Shown here: one piece after another, positions 1 to 11,148 of the stretch | How the letters are laid out: every line of letters begins with the position of its first letter | How positions within the stretch are numbered: the first letter of the stretch is position 1 | From: Oidiodendron maius Zn | Taxonomy: Eukaryota > Ascomycota > Leotiomycetes > Myxotrichaceae | Direction: 5' to 3' | Assembly (NCBI GenBank): GCA_000827325.1 | Contig: KN832883.1 | Coordinates: forward strand, 208,867-272,866 | Length of the DNA stretch: 64,000 nt | The notes under the pieces: model-generated | Told to the model about the DNA's origin: nothing | Databases searched by the model: none | Seen by the model: only the letters and a program-made list of their open reading frames with translations | Translations under genes and position numbers: made by a program

Positions 1-490
1 CTCACCCGCATCAAAAGGTATTCCGGGAGGAAAGCCGGCGTCTTGGTCGGGTCGCGCTCGGCTGCACTACCGCTCATATATATGAACCTGAACGGGACGT
101 TGGCCCCGGCCTCGTGCATTGTTCTCAGACCCGTAACCGGGCAGTCCTGACATACTCGTTTTACCTCTTTGAAGTCCATGCCCTTGGATTTGGTGGGAGT
201 GATAGCGACTGTCCTGCGCGGGTTTTAGCTTAAAATGCCTGAGGCTGGAGTCAAATTTACCAGATGCATGCATCAGCTCCAGCGAGGTCGTTCTTGACAC
301 TGTCTGGGTAGTCTCCATAATCTTTGATAATGACATTTCGCAGCTTTGACACATCCGTCCCGTCTTCAAGCACCGGCGACACAGGCGTCCTTGACAATGC
401 TATTACTGTTGTGATGTCTGGTCGCTTCAAGCTCAGCCGGATGACCTCCTTTCCAACAAACCCCGTGGCTCCTGCCACGATAAGCTTCAT
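1..490 (-). CDS. NAD(P)-binding Rossmann-fold protein (NmrA/epimerase-like), 3' end outside window
   Basis: Two exons are visible, 490-261 and 213-1, joined by a GT-AG intron. The splice restores one frame through a split Trp codon and gives ACIW-TVAITPTKSKGMDF. The N-terminus starts MKLIVAGATGFVGKEVIR, so the GATGFVG dinucleotide-binding loop lies at residues 6-12, as in atypical SDR proteins of the NAD(P)H-binding type (PF13460). The second exon holds an FIYMSGS strand, the usual place of the central Ser, and runs off the left edge. An upstream in-frame ATG four codons earlier (502) is possible; I prefer 490 because the Rossmann strand normally starts at once. The substrate cannot be told. 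Fold assignment is confident, function is not. Confidence 0.8.
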
Positions 491-1058
491 GGTTAAACTC
501 ACAGAGGGTTTCTCCGTTTGCTATTGATAAAGAAGTTGGAGTCGAGGTTCTGAGGCACCCCATCTTAAATGACTGGATGAAAACTTACCCTTAGGAGCTA
601 GCGCACGGAGCGGCGGAGAAACCAACTTCCTACTCCGATCCTCCCACAGCTCGTCCTCCTTACACCTACAGTACTCCTTCTCCCCGAACCGCTCCAACTA
701 TTATTGCTCCGGTTCCTACTCCGCTTAAATCTTTCCTACGTCACCTAGAAATTCAAAGAACCCCTATCTCAATCATCGCAAGGATTTAGGGGTGGCACTT
801 ACAAGTACAAGATACACCCCCGAAGAACCCCCTATCCCGCCTCCAAGCCTCTCGGACTCACCAGACTAGCCTTAAAAAAAAGTTAAAATGCCATCGGAGT
901 GACTGAAGATGCAGGGCCTATTCATAAATACTCACTATTCGCACCGTGATACCCCGAGAATTCTAATCGAAGAGTTCCATAATGAAGTTGGTCCGAATTA
1001 GGGCCTAATATTTGTTTGGCTATTAGCTATGCTTGGGTGAGCGCTCGCTCCCCGGCAC
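491..1058. other. intergenic, no gene seen
   Basis: This gap holds no convincing exon. Positions about 620-720 are strongly pyrimidine-rich on the plus strand (repeated CTCC/TACTCC-like words). The stretch can be read as a proline-rich peptide, but there is no start and no homology I recognise. Confidence 0.5.
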
Positions 1059-1421
1059 ATGGATCATTTATGTTCACTCGCACACCCGTTTTCCGCGCTG
1101 CCTGTCTATCAACAAGGAAAATACGGGCTCGGGCATTTTCCTACGCAACCAGGCTGGGAGGCCTTTACCATGCAACCGCTCTTCGGATTTCTTGATCGAC
1201 TCACGTATGCAAAGGGCCGGGCACCAGCACTTGCTGGACTCCTAACGGCCTCGCGGACTAAGGAGGTCAATGGTAAGTTTACTGTAGAGCTCTCAGCTCC
1301 GATTGGGATTGAAGGTATGATAACCCTTCTTGCCAATGCAAATGGCAAGGTTCCTGTGTATCAGGATGTAGATGGCTTGTTTGTGGATGTTGCCGTCAGG
1401 TTCAGAGGGGGACGACATTGA
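1059..1421 (+). pseudogene. relic of an alpha-L-rhamnosidase-like (GH78) C-terminus
   Basis: A 120-codon open stretch resembles only the last part of GH78-type glycosidases. It has a QPGWEAFTMQPLFGFL segment (the family's PGWKTWxVxPxxGxL), an ALAGLLTAS segment (family TPLGxIxVSW), and then VNGKFTVELSAPIGIEGMITL, which matches the beta-sandwich GxFxLxVxxPxGxxGxVxLP pattern. The catalytic barrel is absent upstream, so this is a gene remnant. The likeness rests on pattern, not on a search. A different carbohydrate-active family with a similar C-terminal sandwich is possible. Confidence 0.4.
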
Positions 1422-1469
1422 AGGTCGTTGTAAGGTATTGAGGCATGAGTGTAAAGTCTCTCGCGTTGT

Positions 1470-1803
1470 CTAATAATTCCACTTAGCTTTCATGGCAACT
1501 TTATAGTACGCGTTGAGGATATTGCGCGTGTCATTCGTTGCAAGACTCTCGTTCAGCGAGATCATAAGAAGCTCTGGAATGGCGCCGTTTTCTCCACTCT
1601 CCGCACTCGTGAATTTGCAGGCAGCAGCAGTCGGAATCGAGCCTTTCAAGTACCTGAATGGAAGCTTCGCGCTCAAAATGATTTTCACCCAAGTATCTTT
1701 TGTTTGTGCCCCGAATGCCCCACGCCCCAAATGTACCGAGACTGGCTGCGAGACCACCGAGCACATTGGCACTTCCAGCGAGAAGAATAGCAAGCACATT
1801 CAA
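1470..1803 (-). pseudogene. unrecognised small ORF, possibly a broken secreted protein
   Basis: On the minus strand a hydrophobic, signal-like stretch (LAILLAGSANVLGGLAASL) can be joined in frame across a 40-nt GT-AG segment to a polar tail ending KVAMKAKWNY. No ATG opens this frame; the first usable codon is TTG, so the start may be lost. I do not recognise the family. It could also be chance. Confidence 0.2.
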
Positions 1804-1924
1804 CTAAGCTCTCCAGCGTTAGACATACCACTGTTTGAATAAGGCGTAGAGCGGTTGGGATGGCTTTAATTCCATACTGTTAAAGGGGGGGAGACCACCC
1901 CTGTATAAAAAACAGAAAGCGGGA

Positions 1925-2348
1925 AAAGCGGGAAAAGCGCCCCCATGAACTGTACCTGGCTTCTTTGATATCGCACACGTATCTCCCGCTCATGGGTATC
2001 GAGCTGGCTAAGCTCTGTATCTGCATTGGCCATGTGCCTACCTCTCCGTACACAACACTTGGCCGCCGTTCCTTGTGGACGAAGGCTCTGATGGTGGTGC
2101 GAAAGGTAGACCTTGGAATTTCAACACCAGGATTAGAGCTCGACCGGCTTGACCACGAACTCGCCGACAGGTACGAAACGCTGCATCCCGATGTCTCCAA
2201 CGTTTCACGCAGCTTGGCGAATGAACGGTCGTCATGCAGTTATACCGAATGGCACTGGATGGTTGTGGACATGCTTCGCCTGACTCTGATCAACCTTCTC
2301 CACCGACCTCGCAGTTTTCGTCCATTTCCCACCAACGTCGCAAATTGA
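1925..2348 (+). pseudogene. relic of a fungal-specific transcription factor domain
   Basis: One frame reads like the middle of a fungal_trans (PF04082-type) regulator. There is a helix with LISHTYLPLMGIELAKLCICIGHV, then TSPYTTLGRRSLWTKALMVVRKVDL (family IxRxLYS...), LDRLDHELADRYETLHPDV (family LxxWxxxLP), and EWHWMVVDMLRLTLINLLHRP, the very typical LHMxYxxxxIxLHRP motif. The Zn2Cys6 head and the ends are missing. I take it as a decayed fragment; the frame is open over about 127 codons, so it need not be very old. Confidence 0.55.
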
Positions 2349-3474
2349 AGTTTGGCGTGCCTTTTGATAGTACTATAGGAACTGATGGTTGTCTATTCGC
2401 TTAGCCCTAAAGATACTGCCTTGTGACACCAGTGTATGATATACTTGAGCAAGAGGGCCAAATATCCTAACATCTAAGGGCTAGAGCTAGTGTGTCAGGT
2501 GTGGAGGGAGGTAAAGCAGGACAATATTATGCTCTTAGTATTACTAGATAATAGACTCTGTTTTTGACTGTAGACATCGAATAGCTAGTTGAGGTCGGTC
2601 CTCAATTCGGTAATCTCTGGATAATCCGGAACTGTTTTGTCAGAATTTTTTCCGGTAAAAAGAAAGTTCCGTATATTACAGAGTATACTAAGGTAATTAT
2701 TCCCCTAAATAGGTATAGTCAAGACTTTTCCTCCACTAGCTACCTCCTAAATAAGTATAGTCAAAACACTAATATATAAATTTTCAATAAAAAAGGGTGT
2801 ATTGTATATAAAATGACTCTTTTTAATCCGGAAAATCTAGAAAATTATTCCGTATTACAGTAAAGAGAGAGATTCCGGATAACCATACAAAAAATCAGGG
2901 ATTTCAAGCTACATTCCGTATAAAAGAGAGTTCTGGATTACCCAGTTCCGAATAGACAGAGATTGCTGTATCTATTTTTTTTTTTTTTAAGGCGCTGGTG
3001 GTGGCTGTGATGGTTTGAGTGATTGTTTTGATTGTTTTGATAGCTGATTCAGGGTGGGCCAGCAAGGGGCGGGTTAGATTATCAGCCGTTCCTAGTTAGA
3101 AAAGCTTGTCCTGAATGCTTATCAGGGGCCGTCGTGTATTGCAGTATTTGATACGTCCACTACATTTATCGACCTACCTTAGTTGACCTAGCACGGCTGA
3201 CTATGTGGAATCTGCATGCAGCAAGCCTAGCTACATAGAGCATGTCAAAGCCGACTTTCCCCCACTTTTCTACTGTAGTATTCGATCTTACGACCTGGAT
3301 ATGAAGAGCTTCCCCGGAGCTATTTTACCTCAAGCGGGGATTGTCTAATCAGTTCGCGTAGAATCGCTATGCATTAAACAGGAAGTGATAAGAAGGTGAT
3401 ACCGCCAAGCTTGATTCCCACTTGCTTTTATTTCTTTCTCTCGCCTTCACATTGACATTCACATCAATCTTACA
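2349..3474. other. AT-rich intergenic region with repeat, promoter of S53 gene
   Basis: Apart from the MITE-like repeat there is no gene here. A T-run at 2971-2982 follows the repeat. The last 60 bases before the peptidase start are pyrimidine-rich (ttatttctttctctcgcc), a common fungal promoter or 5' UTR feature. Confidence 0.5.
2605..2953. repeat. MITE-like element with imperfect inverted ends
   Basis: The left end reads ATTCGG then AATCCGGAACT. The reverse complement of the right end reads ATTCGG then TAATCCAGAACT, so the ends are imperfect inverted repeats of about 25 bases. The roughly 350-base body is AT-rich and non-coding, and it holds an internal direct repeat of about 20 bases (CTAAATA[G/A]GTATAGTCAA) with a 42-base period at 2706 and 2748. 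Part of it (2818-2865) recurs inverted at 22933-22984. The structure fits a non-autonomous Tc1/mariner or pogo element. Target-site duplications are not clear. Confidence 0.5.
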
Positions 3475-6400
3475 ATGCGAGCGTCAATCTTGCTGCCCCT
3501 TGGCGCTCTCTTCTCGTCCGCTCTTGCATCAGACTATGTCGTTCACGAAAGGCGTCACGAGCGTACGGATCAACGATGGTCCAAAGTTGCGCAGCTTGAT
3601 GGGAATCAAGTGTTACCCATTCGCATTGGCCTGAAGCAGTCGAATCTTGAACACGGCGATCGCTGGCTTATGGAAGTCTCTGATCCTAAGAGTCCACGCT
3701 TTGGCCAGCATTGGACTGCCAAAGAAGTTATCGATGCATTTAAACCAAGGTATTTTACTACGGCTATGCTGCCTCTCTATGATCAAAGAATTGACGAAAC
3801 TAGCCATGAGACTATCCAAGCGGTACACACTTGGCTTAATGACTCTGGTATCCATACCGATAGACACCGACTCTCCGATGGTCTAGGTTGGCTCCAATTT
3901 GATGCAAGTACTGGACCATTATCATTTGCGGCCTCGATCGCAAATGTTGCACTTTTATTGACATTCATCTCTTAGGCCAGCGTCGAAGAAGCCGAGACTC
4001 TATTCCGAACAACGTATCATCTATTCGAGCACGGAAGATCCTCGACGACGCATGTTGCGTGCGATGAATATTCGGTTCCCTCGCACATCAGCTCCCATAT
4101 TGACTTTGTATCGCCTGGAGTGCACTTTGACACAAAGACCAAGTCTGACACTAATCAATATTTTGCTGCCGATGGCACGCGGCTCTTGACTAAGAGGTCC
4201 GCCGTAGAAGGGAAGACAAGGCGTGGCGAGCCATTAATGTCAAATAAAGGTCCTTTCCATCACATGCCCAAGGCAGCTAAGTCGCATTGGGGTCAGTTCG
4301 AGAGACAGATCTGCAATACTTCGTTTGTTACGCCCGTGGGTTTCTGTGGTCCTTCTGTTTCCCATCCAATACTGACAGATATAGGCATGCCTGAGATTGC
4401 TTTATGGTGTACCGAGTAATCTTCCCGCCGGTAAGAATCTGAGCCTAATTCCTTCTTATTCTCATTCCTGAGCCGTCTTTCTCTCGTGTTATGTACTCCT
4501 CTCACACTCCATTGGGGCATTATATCTCTTCAATTTCTCTTGAAACACATCGAAATAGGAATTTGCTGATTCCAAGGGTGTCTAGTGAAAGGCAACAGTC
4601 TTGGTATCGTAGAGTATACACCTGAATCATATCTGCCATCAGACTTGGACTTGTTTTTCAAGGCCTACGAACCCCAGGCAGTGGGCGAGCGTCCTACTTT
4701 TGACTCTATCGATGGTAAGGGACAAAAGAAATTGACATCCTCATCCATATACTAACCTGGCAAGGTGGTTTCCTTTATGATACCGGCCTTAATGATACCA
4801 CCGCATTTTCGTACCTCGGCGAGCCAAGTCTTGACCTCCAATATTCTATGGCTCTTGTCTACCCGCAGGTATGTTGCTGTGAAAGGATTCTAGATCTAAC
4901 TATCAATTATTAATTATTTCTGATTATTCGTGTCTATAGGATGTCATTCTGTACCAAGTTGGAGATCTGGCAGAAGAAGATGAAACCTCGTTCAACAACT
5001 TCCTCGATGCTATTGACGCCTCATATGTGAGTATCCCTTGGTGCCTGAGTTATCTTCCTCCATCCATGAACTCATGTACTCCTGACACAACCCAATACGG
5101 CTTTACTCTTTTCATCTTTAAACTTTTTGGTTAGGAAGAAATCACTAACTCCCCTGACCTGTAGTGCACCTACGACGGTGGCGACGATCCGGTTTATGAT
5201 GCCGTTTACCCAGATCCCTACCCTGGGCCGAACAGCTATCAAGGCAAGGAGAACTGTGGCACCTATGCAGCTGCCAAAGTCATTTCGACATCCTACTCGT
5301 AGTAAGCACCGCCCGCCCATTAAGATCTCCATTTTCCCACATCCCTAGAACATCTTCCCCTTATGCACTCTCCACACAGCCCGATGCAGCTTTTATTCAC
5401 TCAATTTTCTATTGAATGCACTAGAAGAGGAAGCCACTAACTCTCCGGGGTGTAGCTCCGAGATCGATCTACCGCCAGCTTATGAGGAGCGCCAGTGTAG
5501 GGAATACCTCAAGCTTGGGCTGATGGGCACAACGTTCGTCTACTCCAGCGGCGACTTTGGTGTAGAATTCGATGGTGGTGGTTGCCTCAATCCAGATGGA
5601 TCGGAAAACAATGGCAATTCGGGAATTTTTGTCCCAACATTTCCAGGTGGATGTCCCTATATCCTCTCTGCGGTTTGTGCCAGCTCCTATCAACGAATCA
5701 ATACACGATGCTGATCTCTATAACAGGGCGCAACACAGATCAGAAACGGTACATACGATGTCGATGCTGCCATCCTGGCTGGAGAGGAGGTCGAGGTTGT
5801 CATGGAGTTATATCTAACACCGGAGGGGTTCGTAGGCGACGATGTTCCTCCCGGTGCGGACGTCCTTGACCAGGTAATCTTCAGCTCGAGCGGTGGCTTC
5901 TCCAACGTCTTCGCTATTCCAGAGTATCAAAAGTCAGCCGTCAAAGAGTACATGGAGAAGTACGCCCCTGACTACCCCGGACAATACAATAACAGCGGAA
6001 CAGTCCGTGGTAAGTTAGAAAAGCTTTACCCCTATTATTCGGATTTGGCCTGCCCATATAAGAATGAAGCTAATGCTTGTGTGAAATAAGGATTCCCTGA
6101 TATCGCCTCCAACGGCGCTTGGTTTAGTATCGCGGTTTTTGGTGAACTTTCACAGGTCTTTGGGACTAGTTGCGCAGCTCCTACAATTGCAGCTCTCCTT
6201 GCCCTCATCAACGGAGAGCGTATCAGGGCGGGCAAGAGTTCCGTCGGCTTCGTTAATCCTACACTCTATGCTCACCCTGAAGTGCTCAACGATATTACGG
6301 AGGGCCAAAATCCGGTATGTATTTTCCTTTCTTTTCTGACTGCCCGGTGTTGTTGAAATTAAGGCTGATCTGAAATAGGGTTGCGGAACCGATGGCTTCA

Positions 6401-6612
6401 GCGCCGTACCTGGATGTAAGTCAAATTCCGCCCTAAAATTATCACTCTATCAGGATGGGAGCTATTCGAAAGCATTTCTCCCAGAACCGAATCTCTTCAC
6501 CTCCTGAAACGTCTATGAAACCCATACTGATATTTTTGTAGGGGATCCTACTACTGGTCTCGGAACTCCCAATTATCCCAAGATGCTCGAGCTGTTTCTT
6601 AGCCTTCCCTAA
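3475..6612 (+). CDS. S53 family peptidase (sedolisin / tripeptidyl-peptidase type)
   Basis: Secreted acid serine-carboxyl peptidase. Twelve exons: 3475-3903, 3976-4335, 4385-4430, 4586-4714, 4765-4868, 4940-5026, 5165-5301, 5390-5672, 5727-6009, 6091-6314, 6379-6415 and 6542-6612, together exactly 730 codons. Residues 1-19 form a signal peptide, followed by a pro-kumamolisin domain to about residue 230. The catalytic Glu and Asp sit in GEPSLDLQY (about E341, D345), the oxyanion Asp in SSGDFGV (about D486) and the Ser in GTSCAAP (about S646). The end GWDPTTGLGTPNYP is classic, so the enzyme looks active. The first intron is GC-AG (donor GCAAGT). Least certain is the acceptor at 5390, which adds a hydrophobic segment not usual in the family. 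Endo- or tripeptidyl mode cannot be told. Confidence 0.92.
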
Positions 6613-8302
6613 ACTATTAAGTAGAACGTACTTAGTTACTCACCTGCTAAAAATTTATATATTTTTGCTATGAAAAATTATAATGCAAAGTAGTGTGACT
6701 GTTAATACAATATTATATAATTGCGATAAATTTTCTTGGTGTTTTGTGTTCCTCGCTCTTTATGTAGAAAAAACCTGGCGTACAGGTTTCCTTGTGTTCT
6801 ATGTCTTCAAAACTTGGAGTCATATTTTTTCTTGATATGACCTTTGCGCTGTGGCCGTAAAATATGGAGATGGGCTAATAGTTATACTAGAGTAAGGGGA
6901 ACAACTAAATTAGCCTTCAATGTCATTGACAGGACAATTAATAGCATTACTACAAATTACTGCGTTTATTGCAAATGGAATCCCTGTGGAGAAACAACTA
7001 GAAGATAATATCACACTGACCATAACTTTATATTCTTGTGAGGGAGTAATTTGAGACCCCTATATAATGGGTTCGTCTCGGCACAGTGGGTTTCTCTCTA
7101 TGCAGGGACGGACGTTACAAGCTGAATAATGTTAATACATATTAAAATATTCGAGATATAAAATCTTAACCATATTCTACAAAACTCTCGCTACTTAGAA
7201 ATACCTACCCATCTTGTTTCCTACTTACCGAGCTCACAGCTCTTTAATATTCAATACTACGCCAGCTGCCGTGGGATTTTCTAGAGTTAGCCCGCTGCTC
7301 GCCCCAACTCCGGTCTCGTGCCAACACTTCAGCTCCCTAACAAGGGGTATTTGGTGTTCTAAGTTGGTTCCGGAGCTAAGGTATTGTCCAAAGAATTAAT
7401 GGGTTGAGCAAGCCGGCTGCTGCATATAGAGCTCTACGCAAAATATGCATTAGTTATATCCACATACCAGCCGTCCGAAAAACGTAACACCACTAATATG
7501 CAGCTAAAAAGGGTAATTAATCAACCGGTATGTGGATTTTAGTCAACTTTGGTATGTAATACGAACCCCTATGGAACCGCGGCCCATCGCAATAATATCC
7601 CCCTTCGGCACTGTGCTGAGTAAGCTCGCGGCCTCTTCATGCCACAATATCTATTGAGAACGGCGGTCGCCGTGCATGTGTATCTGAGCATCATCCAATT
7701 CGACGCAACCGTCCAGATCGTCTTTACGAATACGTGAGTCAGGCCTCGTCACTGGTATTTTGCTACCCGCCAAGTGCCGTGGCTGTGGAATCGTAGTCCC
7801 ATGGCGATGCATTGCGCGACTTGTCACTGGAAATCCCGGTCTGTGATTAGCAGCGCCACTGATCTGATAAAGGCTCGTCCGTGGCCCGTATAATCCCTGT
7901 GTTTTCTGACTGCGAGCAGGACTGCATCTGATCTTCCCACAGTGGCATGGGTTGCAGATCTGCGGCGCCGGATGGGACATGATGTGTAAGAGTCGCGGAG
8001 AAGACGGGGCAAGCGGCGTTATCAAAGATCTGATATGGAATCTCCGTGCATTGATCGAGGACATCGGGGTGTGAATCTTTGCCCCGTTGTCGGTCCGGAG
8101 AAAACAAAAATGCCGAATAAGGCGCAATGGGCTCCAATATCCGTTCGGTCTTCTGGAATGAGGATATTTTCTAGCATGTAAACATATAAATATCGTGCCA
8201 TTAATTGGTTTTGCAGCTCAAGATGGTTACAAGGCAGCCGCCATCTGGGAAATATTCTAGACATCTCATACTCAAAACGTTGCACCTTTCACCACTGAAC
8301 CA
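6613..8302. other. intergenic, no supported gene
   Basis: The first 900 bases are AT-rich (TATATAATT tracts near 6655-6720). From 7650 to 8285 the base composition is more gene-like, and three overlapping minus-strand ORFs of 87-158 codons exist, but none has an ATG start with recognisable homology and they compete with one another. One ATCTGATAA word, a GATA-factor site, lies at 7862-7870 upstream of the MFS gene. Confidence 0.4.
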
Positions 8303-9697
8303 ATGGCCATTATGGATCAACATCTAGAAACACATTCCAAGGACACCGACCCAACAGTCGCTTCAATCGAGAAAGGTCCTGTCAAGCAAGATGCGGAACT
8401 TTTAGACGGTGGAGCGAGGGCATGGGGTGTTGCTATTGGCTCTTCCTGGGTCCTCTTCGCCACTTTTGGTTATGCCAACGCGTTTGGGTACGTTTTCGAG
8501 AGCATATCACGACCAACACGCTGATGATGATAAGCGTCCTTCAAGAGTACTACCAAACACATCAGCTCCGCGGCGAGACCCCTTCGGAAATTTCATGGAT
8601 TGGCTCACTTCAGATGTTCTTCCTCTTCGGCAGTGCCCTTATTGGAGGACCATTGTTTGATATGTTTGGCGCAAAGGTTAGAATTAAAATCCCTTCCGTA
8701 ACACTGCCTGGACATGGGCTAAAGCCGACAAACCCAGATCTTATGGCCAGCCGCAGCCGCCTACATTTTCTCGGTCTTCATGACTAGTCTCTGCAATTCA
8801 TACTATCAGTTCATGCTCGCACAAGGGATTCTTGGGGGAATATCGATGGGTATGAGCATGGCACCCTGCTTGGCGGCAACGGGTCAGTACTTCCAGAAGA
8901 AGCGTGGAGCAGCCATGGGTATTACTATCGCCGGGTCCTCTCTCGGAGGCGTGATCTTCCCCATTGCCCTGGGGAAGATGCTCAATAGTAATAAACTGGG
9001 ATTTGGATGGTCCATCCGAATCTGCGCCTTTATGATGCTTGGCCTTCTCGTGCCTGCCTGCATGTTAATTCGTGCTCGACTTCCACCAAGAAGAGGGAAA
9101 TTCTTACTCCTTACTGCGTTCAAGGATATGCATTACGTCAGTATCATTGCTTCCGTTTTCCTTATGATGCTGGGCCTCTTCATGCCGTTCTTCTATCTCC
9201 CCACATATGGTATTGCACACGGCATGAGCACCGAACTGGCATCATATATTGTCTCTATCCTCAATGCTGCATCATTCTTTGGACGTGTTGTTCCGGGAAT
9301 CCTAGCGGATAAGCTGGGCCGACTTAACATGCTCTGCGCTGCTGGTCTCAGCACTGGGATTCTTATTTTCTGCTTTCAACGCCTTCAGTCCAACGCCTCG
9401 ATTATTGTCTTCTCGGTTCTATACGGATTTTGTTCGGGCGCTATAGTCTCTCTCATGACTGTAGCTTTGGCACAAGTGCCTAAGGATGCAAAGGATATTG
9501 GAACCTATCTGGGGATGGGTATGTGTGTGGTTGGTTTTGCAGTACTCATTGGGCCTCCTGTCGATGGTGCGCTTGTTAGTCGATATGGTGGATTCGACCA
9601 GGTTTCTACCATGAGTGGGGTTTTTGTAGTCATTGGAGGGCTGGGGATGATCATTTCCATGCATGCTAGTGGAAAGGGTGTCTTTGCCAGGAATTAA
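8303..9697 (+). CDS. MFS transporter, monocarboxylate (MCT/SLC16)-like
   Basis: Plasma-membrane carrier of the fungal monocarboxylate-permease-like group. Three exons, 8303-8487, 8535-8676 and 8738-9697, joined by GT-AG introns of 47 and 61 nt, give 428 residues. A charged cytoplasmic N-terminus is followed by DGGARAWGVAIGSSWVLFATFGYANAFGVLQEYY, the conserved MCT start. TM2 contains SEISWIGSLQMFFLFGSALIGGPLFD. After the central loop come GIAHGMSTELASYIVSILNAASFFGRVVPGILADKLGRLN (MFS signature) and RYGGFDQVSTMSGVFVVIGG near the end. Twelve helices are plausible. The substrate is unknown; homologues carry short carboxylates, riboflavin or cluster products. A Zn2Cys6 regulator lies 1.45 kb downstream on the same strand. 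Confidence 0.9.
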
Positions 9698-11148
9698 GGA
9701 ATATTCTCACACTTGTAAACAGGAAAGAAGCAATCGATAATTCAACTCTTGTAAGGGCACATTTCGTGAACCCAAAACCGTTAGTCCGTCCTCCTCCTAA
9801 AACCAGCGGTCGGAGTTTGGGGACAAGACGAGATGATATTTGCAACGGCGTGGGAGCTCATGACCTACTGATACAGCATTCCTTGCCACCTGAAGCAAGA
9901 AGTCCTATTTGTAGCGGCCCAAACGAGCAATAGAATGGCTAGGTCGACTCATGAGAGGCTAGAGTGCCTCTTTAGCATGATAGCGCCGGTTCCTTTCCTG
10001 CGCGACAGGAAGGGACAAGGGATCCAGACACGTCAAACAGAGGACAGAATGATATGCGGGGCAATATCTCGGAAGTACGCAGGGAGACAAAGGGGTTGGA
10101 GCGACATCGTGTGCTTTATTGGTTATGTGAGTTGTGACTTGGGTGTTCCAGCCCGTAATCATTTGGTTATGTTCAGCCACTTTGCTGCATAAGGTGAGTG
10201 AGGGAGGGCAATGTCAAAAACAGCGATATGTCAATTTTATACTTGCCTTTACTATAACGTTTTAAATTTGCACAGATGAAAGGTACTATACGTCTTGGTA
10301 GTGTACTGACTTTGAAGTTAATTTTATAAAGTTGTGGCTAGGTTATAAAAAAAGTCACGTTTGTTTGTAACTAACCATTGCTATTTTTGACAATTTGCCA
10401 TCTTTAACCCCCCGCCCCCTCTGTTTAAGTAAATAAAAACCTTAAACTAAATGCCTTGGGTTTTATAAATGGCTTTGCTAGACGCTTTATTCCTATAAAT
10501 TTTATATATGATTATAATCCTGTTTATATAAGCTTTTGATTAGAGGTTAGGTAATGCGCAGGTCGTAATCGGCATCAACGTGAAACTCAGTTATATTGAG
10601 TATTGAGTGATAGAGACAACTATTGAGCATAGATACACTAGAGTAAGGTCCCTTTATATAGACCTTTAGGCCTCTTACTAACTCGCTTGAATCCTCTGAA
10701 TCGTGAAGGATATGTAACGCATGAGTTTAAGGGCCCTATTAAACGTAAGTTATTGGGGTTATAAAATAAAGTAGATAAAATTAAATGTTTAGTAAATTTC
10801 TTTGTAGAGACCCATGGGATTATTTTAAGATTTTTTATTTAATTAAATAGATTGGGGAGAGAGCAAGTCTTGGTGCAAAAGTGGGGGGTAAGCATAAGAC
10901 TTTTCTCCCCTAATTTTAACAGCCACCACGTTTACCGAAATTAGTAAATGATCGGCGATATTTGATGACATGATTTTGAGTGACCGCTACTGTAGTTTCC
11001 AGGTAATGTAGAACCATGGCTCGTAATATTTGTACACCAACCTGTACACCAACCCCGCAACTCGTTATCGATAACACCAGGCGATATTGTTAGTCGGCAC
11101 CGCAATTTTCGGCAGAGTGTTTTACTTGACTTTTTAGTACCCTACGAG
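9698..11148. other. intergenic; AT-rich, probably decayed repeat DNA
   Basis: From about 10,200 to 10,950 the sequence is AT-rich with many TA steps and stop codons in all frames, as expected of old repeats mutated by RIP, though I cannot assign a family. A duplicated word TGTACACCAACC lies at 11,034 and 11,045, about 100 bases before the regulator start. Confidence 0.4.

Noticed and set aside
7862-7870. Single ATCTGATAA (SreA-type) word upstream of the MFS gene
   Set aside because: One copy is about what chance predicts for the window, and the target is not an iron gene.
7651-8285. Three overlapping minus-strand ORFs of 87-158 codons
   Set aside because: They have no ATG-started frame with known motifs, they exclude one another, and no splice model joins them into a recognisable protein.
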